Shown: positions 9,142 through 18,348 of the stretch, one piece after another
How positions within the stretch are numbered: position 1 is the stretch's first letter
Layout of the letters: each line of letters begins with the position of its first letter
Assembly (NCBI GenBank): GCA_023429825.1
Contig: JAEZDC010000033.1
Location: 62,001 to 126,000, forward strand
Source of the DNA: Bacteroidota bacterium
GTDB taxonomy: Bacteria; Bacteroidota; Bacteroidia; Chitinophagales; Chitinophagaceae
Direction: 5' to 3'
Length of the DNA stretch: 64,000 nt
The notes under the pieces: model-generated
Told to the model about the DNA's origin: nothing
The model's database searches: none
What the model saw: the letters and a program-made list of their open reading frames with translations, nothing else
Position numbers and translations under genes: made by a program

Positions 9142-9281
9142 TAAAATTAGCTAACTGCGAATTGTAGAAATTCTTCGTTTATGATTAAAGGCAAAATAGC
9201 AGGCTATCTGGCTCAAAATATTGTAAAAATCGGATATAAGATAACGTTTATAACAGTTTTATGAGACCAGCTGATGTTTGT

Positions 9282-9314
9282 CATAGCATCGTCTGTTGCG
9301 TCGCACTCTTGTAC
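9282..9314 (-). repeat. Start-proximal oriented repeat, copy 2 (for lytS-type gene)
   Basis: On the minus strand it reads GTACAAGAGTGCGACGCAAC followed by AGACGATGCTATGA. It lies 141 bp upstream of the histidine kinase start, between that gene and the end of the fadN-like gene. Confidence 0.85.
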
Positions 9315-9335
9315 ATTCCTACATTATGCAACATA

Positions 9336-11741
9336 TCAATTCCTGACAGGCTTACCCGTCTTCAACACAGCTTGAATTCTTTCCAATGTTTTTCGCTCAC
9401 CACACAAACTCAAAAACGCCTCTCTTTCCAGGTCAAGTAAATATTGTTCTGAAACTAAAGACTGCTCACTCAGATCGCCTCCGCACATTACATAAGCCAA
9501 TTTTTTTGCAACTGTTGCATCATGGTCTGTCGCATAATTCGCTCTCCACATACCGTTAATGCCTGCGTACAACGCACCTAAAGCAGAGCGGCCTAACACT
9601 TTAATATCTTTCCTCTGAACTGGTGTAACATAACCCTGGTCATATAATTCAATCACAGATTTTTTAGCTTCTGCAATTCTTCTCGATTGATTCACTACCA
9701 CTTCGTCCAATCCTTTTCTAAGCATACCAATCTCATAACCTTCGAAACCTGACGTCGCCACTTTGGCTGTAGCAATATTGAAGAAACGATGCTTTAAAGT
9801 ATTTGTTTCAGGTTCGTCTTCATGCATTTCATCAGCAGCTCTTAACACAAACTCTTTGGTACCACCTCCTCCCGGAATTAACCCAACACCTAGCTCCACC
9901 AAACCAATATAAGTTTCAGCAGCAGCGCAAACTTTATCTGCATGTAAACTTAATTCACAGGCTCCGCCAAGCGTTAACCCATGTGGTGCTACAACTACGG
10001 GAACAGAAGAATAACGGGCTCGCATCATCGTGTTTTGAAACATGCGAATTGCCATATCAAGTTCGTCGTACTCTTGTTCAATTGCAAACATGAAGATCAT
10101 TCCAACATTTGCACCTGCAGAAAAGTTGGGTCCATCATTAGCGATCACCAATCCTTTGAATTTTTCTTCAGCAGTAGCTATAGATTTTTGTATTCCTTCT
10201 AATACCTCACCCCCAATACTGTTCATTTTCGTACTCCATTCAAGAGCAGCAACACCATCACCAATATCGTACAGACGACATGCACTGTTTTTCCAAACAG
10301 TCTTATCGCCGTAATTATTCAGGACAATAAATGATTCGGCACCCGGAATCTCCTTATAAGATTTAGATGCTGCATCGTAATACAAACGTTTACCCTTCTC
10401 AATCTTATAAAATGTTTTGTTTCCTGCAGTGATCATTTCATTCACCCAACTTGCCACTTTGTAACCTGCATCCTGCATTTGCTTTAGCGTATTCTCTACG
10501 CCAACAACATCCCAGCTTTCAAAAGCACCGATCTCCCAACCAAAACCCGCTTTCATTGCATCATCAACCCTGTATAATTCATCACTGATCTCAGGAATAC
10601 GATGAGAGATATAAGAAAATAATGAAAAATGAAACTGACGATAGAATTCACCAGCCTTATCTTGTCCTGCAGCTAATATCTTCAAACGTTGTTTTAGATC
10701 TTCAACGGGTTTAGCGGCTTCTATGGTTGCAAACTTTGCTTTATTACGAGGAGCATACTCCAACGTTTGCAAGTTCAATACATGAATTTCTTTGTCGGAT
10801 TTTCTTTCCTCAGGACTACCTTCTGTCAGTGGAATTTTTATCTTTTTAAAAAATCCTTGTCCACTTTTATCACCCAGCCAATTATTTGTAACAACTTTCT
10901 CTAACCACGAAGGAATATTGAAAATTTCTTTCGCTTCGTCAGTTGGGCAATTCTCTGCAACTCCTTTTGCCACTTTCACCAAAGTATCAATACCCACCAC
11001 ATCTGCTGTTCTGAAGGTTGCAGATTTTGGACGACCAATGATCGGTCCAGTCAACCCATCGATTTCATCAACAGTTAAGCCTAGCTTATCCATGATATGG
11101 AAGATGCTCATGATACTAAATACACCGATCCTGTTTGCAATGAATGCAGGCGTATCTTTTGCAAGTACTGTTGCTTTACCTAAATACAGATCACCATAAT
11201 GCATCAGGAAATCAACAACGGCAGGATCTGTATCAGGCGTAGGAATGATCTCTAATAAACGCAGGTACCTTGGTGGATTAAAAAAGTGCGTTCCGCAGAA
11301 ATGCTTTTTGAAATCATCGCTTCTTCCCTGAGACAATAAATGAATAGGTATTCCTGAAGTATTGGAAGTGATGAGTGTGCCCTGCTTCCTGAATTGCTCC
11401 ACTTTTTCATAAACGTGTTGCTTAATATCTAATCTTTCAATCACTACTTCAATGATCCAGTCAGCTGAAGCAATATCCTTCATGTTATCATCGAAATTTC
11501 CGGTTGTTATTCGCTTAATTACATCCTTAGTGTATACAGGCGAAGGATTACTCTTTAATGCAGCTTGCAATGCGTCGTTAACTATTTTATTCTTTTCGGC
11601 TGCCTTTGCATCTGCAGCCACATCCTTTGGAACTATATCCAGTAACAATACCTGAACACCTATACCTGCAAAATGACAAGCGATTCGGCTTCCCATAACT
11701 CCACTTCCTAATACTGCAACTTTCTTGATAACTCTCTTCAT
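9336..11741 (-). CDS. fadN: Bifunctional 3-hydroxyacyl-CoA dehydrogenase / enoyl-CoA hydratase (FadN type)
   Basis: This 801-residue protein has the domain order of Bacillus FadN, reversed relative to E. coli FadB/FadJ. The NAD-binding dehydrogenase comes first (GSGVMGSRIA at 12-21) with its C-terminal domain to about residue 430, including THFFNPPRYL and KDTPAFIANRIG. The crotonase-fold hydratase follows from about 490 to 700, with FSAGANVGM and GGACELSLHADKV forming the oxyanion hole and GLIPGGGGT carrying the catalytic region. It performs the hydration and dehydrogenation steps of fatty-acid beta-oxidation. A thiolase gene usually accompanies it but is not adjacent here. It lies downstream of metG, separated by a terminator. 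Confidence 0.95.
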   Translation of the reverse strand: MKRVIKKVAVLGSGVMGSRIACHFAGIGVQVLLLDIVPKDVAADAKAAEKNKIVNDALQAALKSNPSPVYTKDVIKRITTGNFDDNMKDIASADWIIEVVIERLDIKQHVYEKVEQFRKQGTLITSNTSGIPIHLLSQGRSDDFKKHFCGTHFFNPPRYLRLLEIIPTPDTDPAVVDFLMHYGDLYLGKATVLAKDTPAFIANRIGVFSIMSIFHIMDKLGLTVDEIDGLTGPIIGRPKSATFRTADVVGIDTLVKVAKGVAENCPTDEAKEIFNIPSWLEKVVTNNWLGDKSGQGFFKKIKIPLTEGSPEERKSDKEIHVLNLQTLEYAPRNKAKFATIEAAKPVEDLKQRLKILAAGQDKAGEFYRQFHFSLFSYISHRIPEISDELYRVDDAMKAGFGWEIGAFESWDVVGVENTLKQMQDAGYKVASWVNEMITAGNKTFYKIEKGKRLYYDAASKSYKEIPGAESFIVLNNYGDKTVWKNSACRLYDIGDGVAALEWSTKMNSIGGEVLEGIQKSIATAEEKFKGLVIANDGPNFSAGANVGMIFMFAIEQEYDELDMAIRMFQNTMMRARYSSVPVVVAPHGLTLGGACELSLHADKVCAAAETYIGLVELGVGLIPGGGGTKEFVLRAADEMHEDEPETNTLKHRFFNIATAKVATSGFEGYEIGMLRKGLDEVVVNQSRRIAEAKKSVIELYDQGYVTPVQRKDIKVLGRSALGALYAGINGMWRANYATDHDATVAKKLAYVMCGGDLSEQSLVSEQYLLDLEREAFLSLCGERKTLERIQAVLKTGKPVRN

Positions 11742-11775
11742 ATAATTAGTTAGTTATGCAACTATCTCCCGAAGG

Positions 11776-11809
11776 TAATAAAAAAGCCACCCGAAAATCA
11801 AGTGGCTTT
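11776..11809 (-). terminator. Rho-independent terminator of metG
   Basis: The stem AAAGCCAC / GTGGCTTT is followed on the minus strand by a T run. It lies between the metG stop codon and the fadN-like start. Confidence 0.8.
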
Positions 11810-11829
11810 ACACAAATAAATAATGCTTA

Positions 11830-13968
11830 TCAGCTTACTGATGAACCTTCATCAACCTTTCCTTCAGGATTAATGAAATGAAGCTTACCGCTCTTGTCCT
11901 CAGCCATCAGTATCATTCCCTGGCTTTCAATCCCTCGCATTTTTCTTGGTGCAAGATTGGCAACGACTGTCACTTGCTTACCTACAATATCCTCCGGTTT
12001 AAAATGCATAGCGATCCCTGAGACAATAGTCCTTTTCTCAAACCCCATATCAACTTCCAATTTCAAAAGTTTATCTGCTTTCTCTACTTTCTCTGCGGCT
12101 ACAATCGTTCCTACACGAAAATCCATTTTAGCAAAATCGTCATACACGATCTCTGCTTTCAAATTTGATTGTGCTTCCTCAATATTTTTTACTTCTTCCA
12201 CTTTATTCTCTTTTGACTTTTGACTTTTGATCTTTAATTTCTCTAACTGCTCTGCTATTTCAGCATCTTCCACTTTTCTAAACAACAACTCGGGTGCTCT
12301 CAAACTATATCCTACGCTAAGCAATTTTAATTTGCCAGCATTCTCCCAGTCAAGCATTTTATCAACCACTTTCATCATATACAACATCTTCCTTGCAGTG
12401 TTCGGTAAAAACGGATTGATAAGAATTGCGAGATTTGCAGTCAACTGTAAACACAAATGCATACAGTTGTCTATTTGCTTTTGTGCTGCCACTCGCTCTC
12501 CTTCGGATAGCGCTGGGGTGAGGTTTTTTGCAACAATCCACGGTTGTTTCTTCTGCATGTATTGATTACCCTTTCTTGAAAGGTCGATCACCTCAAATTG
12601 CGCTTCCCTGAAATTGTAGCCCTCAAGAAGATTTTCGATTTTTCTTTTTGAATTTTGAATGTCCTCAATCAATTGCCTGTCGTTATCATCCAGTATATCT
12701 TCATGCAGCTTCGGCACTTTACCATTGGTCAATTTATGCATCAGCACCCAGGCCCTGTTCACAAAGTTTCCAAACACCGCCACCAATTCGTTATTCACCG
12801 CATCCTGGAAACCTTTCCATGTAAACTCACTATCTTTTGTTTCAGGTGCGATCTGGGTTAAATAATATCGCAACGCATCCGCAAACTGAACACCGCCATT
12901 ATCTTTTTTGATCCAGTCATTAATGTAATCATCCATTTCAATGCTCCATCCCCGGCTGGTACTCATCTTATCACCTTCGAGGTTCATGAACTCATTAGAA
13001 GGAACATTTGCCGGAACAATATTGCCGTGCAATTTCAAAATGATCGGGAAAATGATCGCATGAAAAACAATGTTATCCTTACCAATAAAATGTACAAGAT
13101 TTGTATCCTTATCAAACCAATACGGCTTCCAGTCTTTATCATTATCTATTGCCCACTGACGGGTCGCACTCACATACCCGATCGGTGCATCGAACCATAC
13201 ATACAAAACTTTACCCTCCGCATCAGCCACCGGAACTTTCACACCCCAATCAAGATCTCTTGTCACTGCTCTGGGTTGTAACCCCCCATCGATCCAACTT
13301 TTGCATTGACCCACCACATTTGCTCTCCAATCATCTTTATGTTCTTTCAATATCCATTCCCTCAACCAGTCTTCATGTTTGTTCAAGGGCAGATACCAAT
13401 GTTTGGTTGATTTTTTTATTGGCTTTGCGCCACTCAAGGTAGAGACCGGGTTGATCAATTCATCAGGACTTAAACTCTTGCCACACTTTTCGCATTGATC
13501 TCCAAAAGCACCATCATAACCACAATTCGGACAAGTGCCTTTAATAAACCTGTCTGCTAAAAATGTTTTCGCTTCTTCATCATAATACTGCTCCGTCTCT
13601 TTTACTTCCAGTTCACCGGCTTCATTCAACGTTTTGAAAAATTCCTGCGATGTTTCGTGATGGATCTGTGCTGATGTTCTGTGGTAAATATCAAACTCGA
13701 TCGACAGATCTTTAAAATTCTGCTCAATAATGGGATGATACTTATCAATGATCGCCTGTGCAGTAGTTCCTTCCTTCATCGCCTGTATGGGTATTGCTGT
13801 ACCATGCTCATCACTTCCACATACAAATACCACATCTCTTTTCTGCGCTTTCAGGTATCGCACATAAATATCTGCAGGCAGATACGCTCCCGCCAAATGG
13901 CCAATATGCTTGAGCCCATTTGCATAAGGTAGTGCTGCAGTAATTAAATATCGTTTAGGTAAATTCAT
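11830..13968 (-). CDS. metG: Methionine--tRNA ligase
   Basis: This 712-residue enzyme charges tRNA-Met. The class I signature HIGH is at 21-24, the KMSKS loop appears as KMSTS at 334-338, and a four-cysteine zinc knuckle is at C146, C149, C159 and C162. The C-terminal 110 residues form a Trbp111-type tRNA-binding domain (DFRVGTIVAAEKVEKADKLL ... GKQVTVVANLAPRKMRGIES), which follows a charged Lys/Glu linker near residue 590. This is the usual long dimeric form in Bacteroidota. Copy 3 of the oriented repeat lies 31 bp upstream, close enough to be within its promoter or leader. Confidence 0.98.
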   Translation of the reverse strand: MNLPKRYLITAALPYANGLKHIGHLAGAYLPADIYVRYLKAQKRDVVFVCGSDEHGTAIPIQAMKEGTTAQAIIDKYHPIIEQNFKDLSIEFDIYHRTSAQIHHETSQEFFKTLNEAGELEVKETEQYYDEEAKTFLADRFIKGTCPNCGYDGAFGDQCEKCGKSLSPDELINPVSTLSGAKPIKKSTKHWYLPLNKHEDWLREWILKEHKDDWRANVVGQCKSWIDGGLQPRAVTRDLDWGVKVPVADAEGKVLYVWFDAPIGYVSATRQWAIDNDKDWKPYWFDKDTNLVHFIGKDNIVFHAIIFPIILKLHGNIVPANVPSNEFMNLEGDKMSTSRGWSIEMDDYINDWIKKDNGGVQFADALRYYLTQIAPETKDSEFTWKGFQDAVNNELVAVFGNFVNRAWVLMHKLTNGKVPKLHEDILDDNDRQLIEDIQNSKRKIENLLEGYNFREAQFEVIDLSRKGNQYMQKKQPWIVAKNLTPALSEGERVAAQKQIDNCMHLCLQLTANLAILINPFLPNTARKMLYMMKVVDKMLDWENAGKLKLLSVGYSLRAPELLFRKVEDAEIAEQLEKLKIKSQKSKENKVEEVKNIEEAQSNLKAEIVYDDFAKMDFRVGTIVAAEKVEKADKLLKLEVDMGFEKRTIVSGIAMHFKPEDIVGKQVTVVANLAPRKMRGIESQGMILMAEDKSGKLHFINPEGKVDEGSSVS

Positions 13969-13998
13969 TTTTGTGTCCTTAGCTTTTTGTTCTTAACT

Positions 13999-14026
13999 CA
14001 TCGTTCCTTGCGTCGCACTCTTGTAC
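13999..14026 (-). repeat. Start-proximal oriented repeat, copy 3 (for metG)
   Basis: On the minus strand it reads GTACAAGAGTGCGACGCAAG followed by GAACGATG. It is 31 bp upstream of the metG start. A second copy in the opposite orientation (14115-14160) faces the divergent carboxypeptidase gene. Confidence 0.85.
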
Positions 14027-14114
14027 TATAGTTTTTATAGCAACAAAAGATGGGTTGCAAAAGTAAGTAATCAATCCTGAAGGGTTAATGTGTGTTTCTG
14101 ATGCCATATGATCC

Positions 14115-14160
14115 GAACGACGAAGTGATTGCGACGCAACAGGCGATGCCATGAAAAACC
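14115..14160 (+). repeat. Start-proximal oriented repeat, copy 4 (for the first LD-carboxypeptidase)
   Basis: It reads GAACG, then AAGTGATTGCGACGCAAC, then AGGCGATGCCATGAAAAACC. It ends 106 bp before the TTG start of the plus-strand gene. It forms an inverted pair with copy 3. Confidence 0.85.
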
Positions 14161-14266
14161 GAAGCCGGTACACATAAAGATGTGAAAGCCTTGTTTAAAA
14201 ATACCAGCGGTAAGGTATTGCATAAGCAAGGAATTATTTTTACGTTTATCAACCAAACAACCTCCT

Positions 14267-15331
14267 TTGAACCGTAAAGCTTTTTTGAGATCATTTATTC
14301 CTGCTGCGATTGGAGCAATGGCTTCCAAAAAGCTTTTGGCCGCACCCGTCAGTACAGATTTCATTACCTCGGCTGCCACACCTCCATTTTTAAAGGAAGG
14401 AAATACTGTCGGCATCACCTGCCCGGCGGGATATGTAGAAACAAATAATCTTCAAAGTTGTTTTAAGACCTTAAAGAAATGGGGCCTGAATGTAAAATAC
14501 GGTGATACGGTGGGCAAGCGCTGGCAACGCTATGGCGGAACAGATGCAGAACGTTTGAGGGATTTTCAATCGTTATTAGATAGCGACTCAGTAGATGCCA
14601 TCATATTCGGAAAAGGTGGTTATGGTACCATGCGTATCATTGATAAGATCAACTGGGAGAAGTTCAGGTATAAACCAAAATGGTTGGTGGGCTTCAGCGC
14701 TCTTACTACAGTTCACCTGCATATTCATAGCAACCTGGGAATTCCAACGATACATGCAGATATGGGAATGGGGCTGGTAGCTGATGATACTGCATCCACC
14801 AGCTTGCAGGATATTTTGTTTGGCAAGCCTGTGAATTATTCTGTAAAAGGTTTTGAACTGAACAGGCCTGGTAATGCTTCAGGTGTTTTGGTTGGCGGTA
14901 ATCTTAGTTTGATACAAGCCTGCAGTGGAAGCAAAAGCGATATTGACACAGAAGGAAAGATCCTTTTCATAGAAGATGTGAACGAATACAAATACCAGAT
15001 CGATAGAATGCTCACGCATCTTCAACGCAGTGGCAAACTGGATAAACTGGCCGGGCTGGTAGTAGGTGAATTTTCTGCTACTAAAGAACACCACGAGATC
15101 GTTTACGAGCAATCTTTAGAAGAGATCATCTGGGAAAAAGTAAAAGAATACGATTACCCCGTATGCTTCCGTTTTCCTTCAGGTCATATCAAAAACAATC
15201 TTGCATTGAAGCTGGGCGTACCATACCAGTTGAGTGTATCCAAACAACAGGTTGATCTCAAAGAAACCCTTTTACCTGTCTACACCAACATGCCTGCTGC
15301 AAAAGATTCTACCACCACCGGTATTAGATAA
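14267..15331 (+). CDS. Exported S66-family LD-carboxypeptidase, paralogue 1
   Basis: This 354-residue protein belongs to the LdcA/MccF family of serine carboxypeptidases, which typically cut the L,D bond of murein tetrapeptides. The proposed start is TTG at 14267 because it gives MNRKAFLRSFIPAAIGAMA, a signal resembling the Tat form MNRRxFLK. A later ATG at 14318, preceded by GGAG, would remove this signal. The nucleophile loop reads VGFSALT, so the serine is kept but the usual following aspartate is alanine. The catalytic glutamate lies in LFIEDVNEY and the histidine in RFPSGH. It is 17 bp upstream of a second copy of the family, which suggests duplication and one transcript. Confidence 0.88.
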   Translation: MNRKAFLRSFIPAAIGAMASKKLLAAPVSTDFITSAATPPFLKEGNTVGITCPAGYVETNNLQSCFKTLKKWGLNVKYGDTVGKRWQRYGGTDAERLRDFQSLLDSDSVDAIIFGKGGYGTMRIIDKINWEKFRYKPKWLVGFSALTTVHLHIHSNLGIPTIHADMGMGLVADDTASTSLQDILFGKPVNYSVKGFELNRPGNASGVLVGGNLSLIQACSGSKSDIDTEGKILFIEDVNEYKYQIDRMLTHLQRSGKLDKLAGLVVGEFSATKEHHEIVYEQSLEEIIWEKVKEYDYPVCFRFPSGHIKNNLALKLGVPYQLSVSKQQVDLKETLLPVYTNMPAAKDSTTTGIR

Positions 15332-15348
15332 GTTTATTAATTTGTTGT

Positions 15349-16254
15349 ATGATCATTCCTCCTTATCTCAAACAAGGTGACACGATTGGCATTGTTTGTC
15401 CGGCCGGGTATATGCCTTCAGAAAAAGCACAAACCTGCATTGAAGTATTGCAGCAATGGGGCTTCAAAGTAAAAACCGGTAAAACACTCGGCAACCAATT
15501 TCATTATTTCTCCGGTACTGATGAAGAACGTTTGCAGGATCTTCAACAGATGTTGGATGATGCAGAAGTGAAAGCCATCCTCTGCGGCAGGGGTGGTTAT
15601 GGATTGAGTAGAATGATCGATCATATCAATTTTAAAAAGTTTGAGAAGCATCCTAAGTGGATCATCGGCTTTAGCGACATCACCATTCTCCATGCACACA
15701 TTGTACAGAACTATAAAATAGCAACGCTGCATGCACCGATGGCTGCTGCATTTAATGATGAAGGATATAATAACCAATATGTTCAATCGCTCAGAACTGC
15801 TTTAACAGGCGAACCTGCTAAATATTCGCATTTACCTCATGCATTTAATACTACAGGTGAATGTGAAGGAAGATTGGTTGGTGGCAACCTCGCATTGGTA
15901 GCACATTTGGTAGGCTCTTCTTCTATCTACAACACCAAGAACAAAATCTTATTCCTGGAAGATGTAGGCGAGTACGTGTATAATGTTGATAGGATGATGA
16001 TCCAGTTAAAACGCAGTGGCATGTTTGAAAAACTGGCCGGCTGTATCATCGGCGGTTTTACTGATATGAAAGATACCACTACTCCTTTCGGGCAGGATGT
16101 GTATGATGTTATTAAGTTTCATCTGAAAGATTATGATTATCCCGTTTGCTTCCAGTTCCCAGTAAGCCATGAAAAAGAAAACTACGCATTGAAAGTCGGG
16201 GTAAAGTATCAGCTCCAGGTAACAGCAAATGCTGTATTGCTAAATGAAAGTTGA
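15349..16254 (+). CDS. Cytoplasmic S66-family LD-carboxypeptidase, paralogue 2
   Basis: This 301-residue protein is clearly related to the gene just upstream but has no signal peptide, starting MIIPPYLKQGDTIGIVCPAG. It keeps the canonical nucleophile loop GFSDIT, the glutamate in LFLEDVGEY and the histidine in QFPVSH. Standard members of the family recycle murein peptides in the cytoplasm by removing the terminal D-alanine. The pair therefore may split one activity between two compartments, with this copy as the normal recycling enzyme. That division is inferred from the presence or absence of the signal only. MccF-like peptide-immunity roles are the main alternative. Confidence 0.92.
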   Translation: MIIPPYLKQGDTIGIVCPAGYMPSEKAQTCIEVLQQWGFKVKTGKTLGNQFHYFSGTDEERLQDLQQMLDDAEVKAILCGRGGYGLSRMIDHINFKKFEKHPKWIIGFSDITILHAHIVQNYKIATLHAPMAAAFNDEGYNNQYVQSLRTALTGEPAKYSHLPHAFNTTGECEGRLVGGNLALVAHLVGSSSIYNTKNKILFLEDVGEYVYNVDRMMIQLKRSGMFEKLAGCIIGGFTDMKDTTTPFGQDVYDVIKFHLKDYDYPVCFQFPVSHEKENYALKVGVKYQLQVTANAVLLNES

Positions 16255-16330
16255 TCATATTACAATAAATACCAGCTTCACGGTATTGTGCAACACTCAT
16301 TGGATGATCATATTTGATGAAATTTAAAAC

Positions 16331-16594
16331 ATGATCATCGTAGTCAACCACAAGATCAGTAACCCGCAGAGTTTCTGGGCCAGTGCACAGGAAAGTTTAC
16401 CCAAGCTTCCAGAAGCTGGGGTACAAAGAGTAGTGCAGGTAATGCCAAATCAAACAATGACAGAAGCTACCTGTGTTTGGGAAGCCGACAGCATCGATAC
16501 TTTAGATACATACCTCCGGAGCAAAGTACAAGACTGGAGCTCTGAACAATATCACGAAGTAAACACTACGAATGCAATGGGACTAACCCTTTGA
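16331..16594 (+). CDS. Small conserved protein of unknown function
   Basis: This 87-residue cytoplasmic protein begins MIIVVNHKISNPQSFWASAQ and includes the segment ATCVWEADSIDTLDTYL. The alternation of a strand, a helix and ACVWE-type strand resembles small dimeric alpha/beta-barrel proteins, but I cannot assign a family from sequence alone. It follows the two carboxypeptidase genes by 76 bp and has a strong terminator 30 bp after its stop, so it could be the last gene of that transcript. Confidence 0.72.
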   Translation: MIIVVNHKISNPQSFWASAQESLPKLPEAGVQRVVQVMPNQTMTEATCVWEADSIDTLDTYLRSKVQDWSSEQYHEVNTTNAMGLTL

Positions 16595-16623
16595 AAACTT
16601 GTTTCATTCTTTCCTTTGCTGTT

Positions 16624-16653
16624 AGCGGTCTCCTTTTGGAGATCGCTTTTTTT
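16624..16653 (+). terminator. Strong Rho-independent terminator
   Basis: The 10-bp stem AGCGGTCTCC / GGAGATCGCT (one mismatch as a G-T pair) with a TTTT loop is followed by TTTTTT. It ends the 16331-16594 gene. Confidence 0.92.
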
Positions 16654-16659
16654 GTGATA

Positions 16660-16759
16660 GCCACGGATTACACGAATTAACACGGATTATAAAAGACAAA
16701 ACCACAGCAGCACCTAAATGTTTTTCCATCTGTGATAATCCGTGCCATCCGTGGCAAAC
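16660..16759. repeat. Inverted CACGGATTA-type intergenic repeat
   Basis: The left arm (16660-16689) starts GCCACGGATTACACG and ends AACACGGATTA. The right arm (16731-16759) is its near reverse complement, ending CCATCCGTGGCAAAC. About 40 bp separate them. Repeats with this CACGGATTA wording are widespread between genes in many bacteria. No gene is seen here. Confidence 0.75.
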
Positions 16760-16804
16760 ATTTCACGCCGGCAGGCGTCGCGTCTTTACCTTTTCTTTGC
16801 ACCA

Positions 16805-17863
16805 ATGCATGTTGACGTTATCATCATCGGCCAGGGCATCTGCGGAACTTTTCTTTCATGGAACTTGATGAAGTTGGGAAAGAGTGTGTTAGTCATCGAT
16901 GAATGCAAACCTTTCACCTCATCCAGGATCGCAAGCGGTGTTATCAATCCTGTTACCGGCAGACGCATCGTAAGAACATGGATGATCGAAGACCTGCTTC
17001 CTTTTGCCGAACGATCTTACCAAACATTTGAAAAGGAATTGAACGTTGAATTGATCCGTCAATGCAATGTGCTTGACTTTCATTCAACACTTCAAATGAA
17101 AGAAGCATTTGAAAAAAGATTAGCCGAAGGTGAGACCTATCTTGAACACCACGATTCAACTTCCTGGAAAAACTATTTCAACTTCATCTATGGCATCGGC
17201 GAAGTCAACCCCTGCCTGCTCATTGATCTGAATGTATTGATCGATACCTGGCGCTCGCACCTTCAACAACAGGATGCGCTGCTACAGGAAAGATTCGATA
17301 TTCAACAGCTGCAGGTCACCAACGAAAAAATTATTTACAAAGACATCACTGCCGATAAGATCATCTTCTGCGATGGTGTAGCAGCATACGCCAATCCATA
17401 TTTTAGCTTATTGCCTTTCGCTCCCAACAAAGGAGAAGTATTGATCATTCACATTCCCGGTTTGCCACGAACCAATATTTTCAAGCAAGGCATCAGCATT
17501 GTGCCCTGGAAAGACGATGATCTTTTCTGGATAGGATCATCTTATCAATGGACATTCGATAACGATCAACCCACCGAGAGCTTCCGCATCAAAACAGAGA
17601 ACGCATTACGCTTCTGGTTAAAGCTTCCATTTAAAGTGGTAGATCATCTGGCCGCGGTGCGACCTGCCACCATTGAAAGAAGGCCGTTCGTTGGCTTTCA
17701 TCCAGTGCATACCAACGTGGGTATATTCAATGGTATGGGAACAAAAGGTTGTTCACTCGCTCCTTACTTTGGTGAGCAGTTGGCGCACCACATCATAAAT
17801 GGAAATGCTATTGCACCCGAAGCCGATGTGCAAAGATTCAAGCGAATTTTAAGTAACCTCTAG
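16805..17863 (+). CDS. FAD-dependent amino-acid oxidase-like protein (DAO family)
   Basis: The start is the ATG at 16805, not the longer frame from 16742, because the upstream part lies in an intergenic repeat and the ADP-binding strand begins at once (MHVDVIIIGQGICGT). The GxGxxG motif reads GQGICG, followed by the conserved glutamate-type strand VLVIDE. Residues to 352 show the DAO pattern, ending with IFNGMGTKGCSLAPYFGEQL, which binds the FAD. Relatives oxidise glycine, D-amino acids or modified tRNA uridines (ThiO, MnmC C-domain). The substrate cannot be told here. It is monocistronic or is followed by the small membrane protein at 17901. Confidence 0.85.
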   Translation: MHVDVIIIGQGICGTFLSWNLMKLGKSVLVIDECKPFTSSRIASGVINPVTGRRIVRTWMIEDLLPFAERSYQTFEKELNVELIRQCNVLDFHSTLQMKEAFEKRLAEGETYLEHHDSTSWKNYFNFIYGIGEVNPCLLIDLNVLIDTWRSHLQQQDALLQERFDIQQLQVTNEKIIYKDITADKIIFCDGVAAYANPYFSLLPFAPNKGEVLIIHIPGLPRTNIFKQGISIVPWKDDDLFWIGSSYQWTFDNDQPTESFRIKTENALRFWLKLPFKVVDHLAAVRPATIERRPFVGFHPVHTNVGIFNGMGTKGCSLAPYFGEQLAHHIINGNAIAPEADVQRFKRILSNL

Positions 17864-17900
17864 CACTAAAAAATTATTATTGCGACCTCAAATACATGTC

Positions 17901-18299
17901 ATGCCCCAACAAGAGACCTACAACATCCCCATCCGCTACCGGCGAATGGAAAACCTGCACATTGTTTTCTGGCTGTTGAAAGATATCAGTTGGTGCATGA
18001 TCTGGAAGCCGCTCGGTATCGCCATGATATTTCCCACGCTCATCATTGCCATCGTCATCTCCATCCGTACAAGGCAGATCGTTTCTGAACTCTGCCACAA
18101 CCTCGCTATCGTTGTCTGGATCACAGCCAACTCTTACTGGATGATCGCAGAGTTTTTACATTTTGATGCAGAGATCGTTACAGGCAACATTACTTACAAA
18201 CATCTTTCTGTTATTCCGTTTACGATAGGAATAATCATTCTTGCTTTTTATTATTTGTATTGGAGGCCGAGGCATAAGGGAGAAGTGGAGACGATGTGA
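17901..18299 (+). CDS. Small integral membrane protein
   Basis: The ATG at 17901 is chosen over the TTG at 17880. The product of 132 residues has four hydrophobic helices, roughly at 23-40, 42-62, 72-94 and 103-122, with basic residues at the ends. No motif ties it to a known family; short Bacteroidota proteins of this form are listed only as hypothetical. It lies 37 bp after the FAD oxidoreductase gene and could be transcribed with it. Confidence 0.7.
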   Translation: MPQQETYNIPIRYRRMENLHIVFWLLKDISWCMIWKPLGIAMIFPTLIIAIVISIRTRQIVSELCHNLAIVVWITANSYWMIAEFLHFDAEIVTGNITYKHLSVIPFTIGIIILAFYYLYWRPRHKGEVETM

Positions 18300-18348
18300 G
18301 TCATTGCAAAAAGCTTTCATAAATTTATTACTCTAACATTTTGCAAAT

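Noticed and set aside
13999..14160. Repeat pair between metG and ldcA as a mobile MITE
   Set aside because: No target-site duplication was evident, and the orientation rule with single copies elsewhere fits start-linked elements better than an inserted inverted-repeat element.
16742..16804. Longer N-terminus of the FAD oxidoreductase
   Set aside because: It covers an intergenic repeat, and the nucleotide-binding strand begins right at the ATG at 16805.
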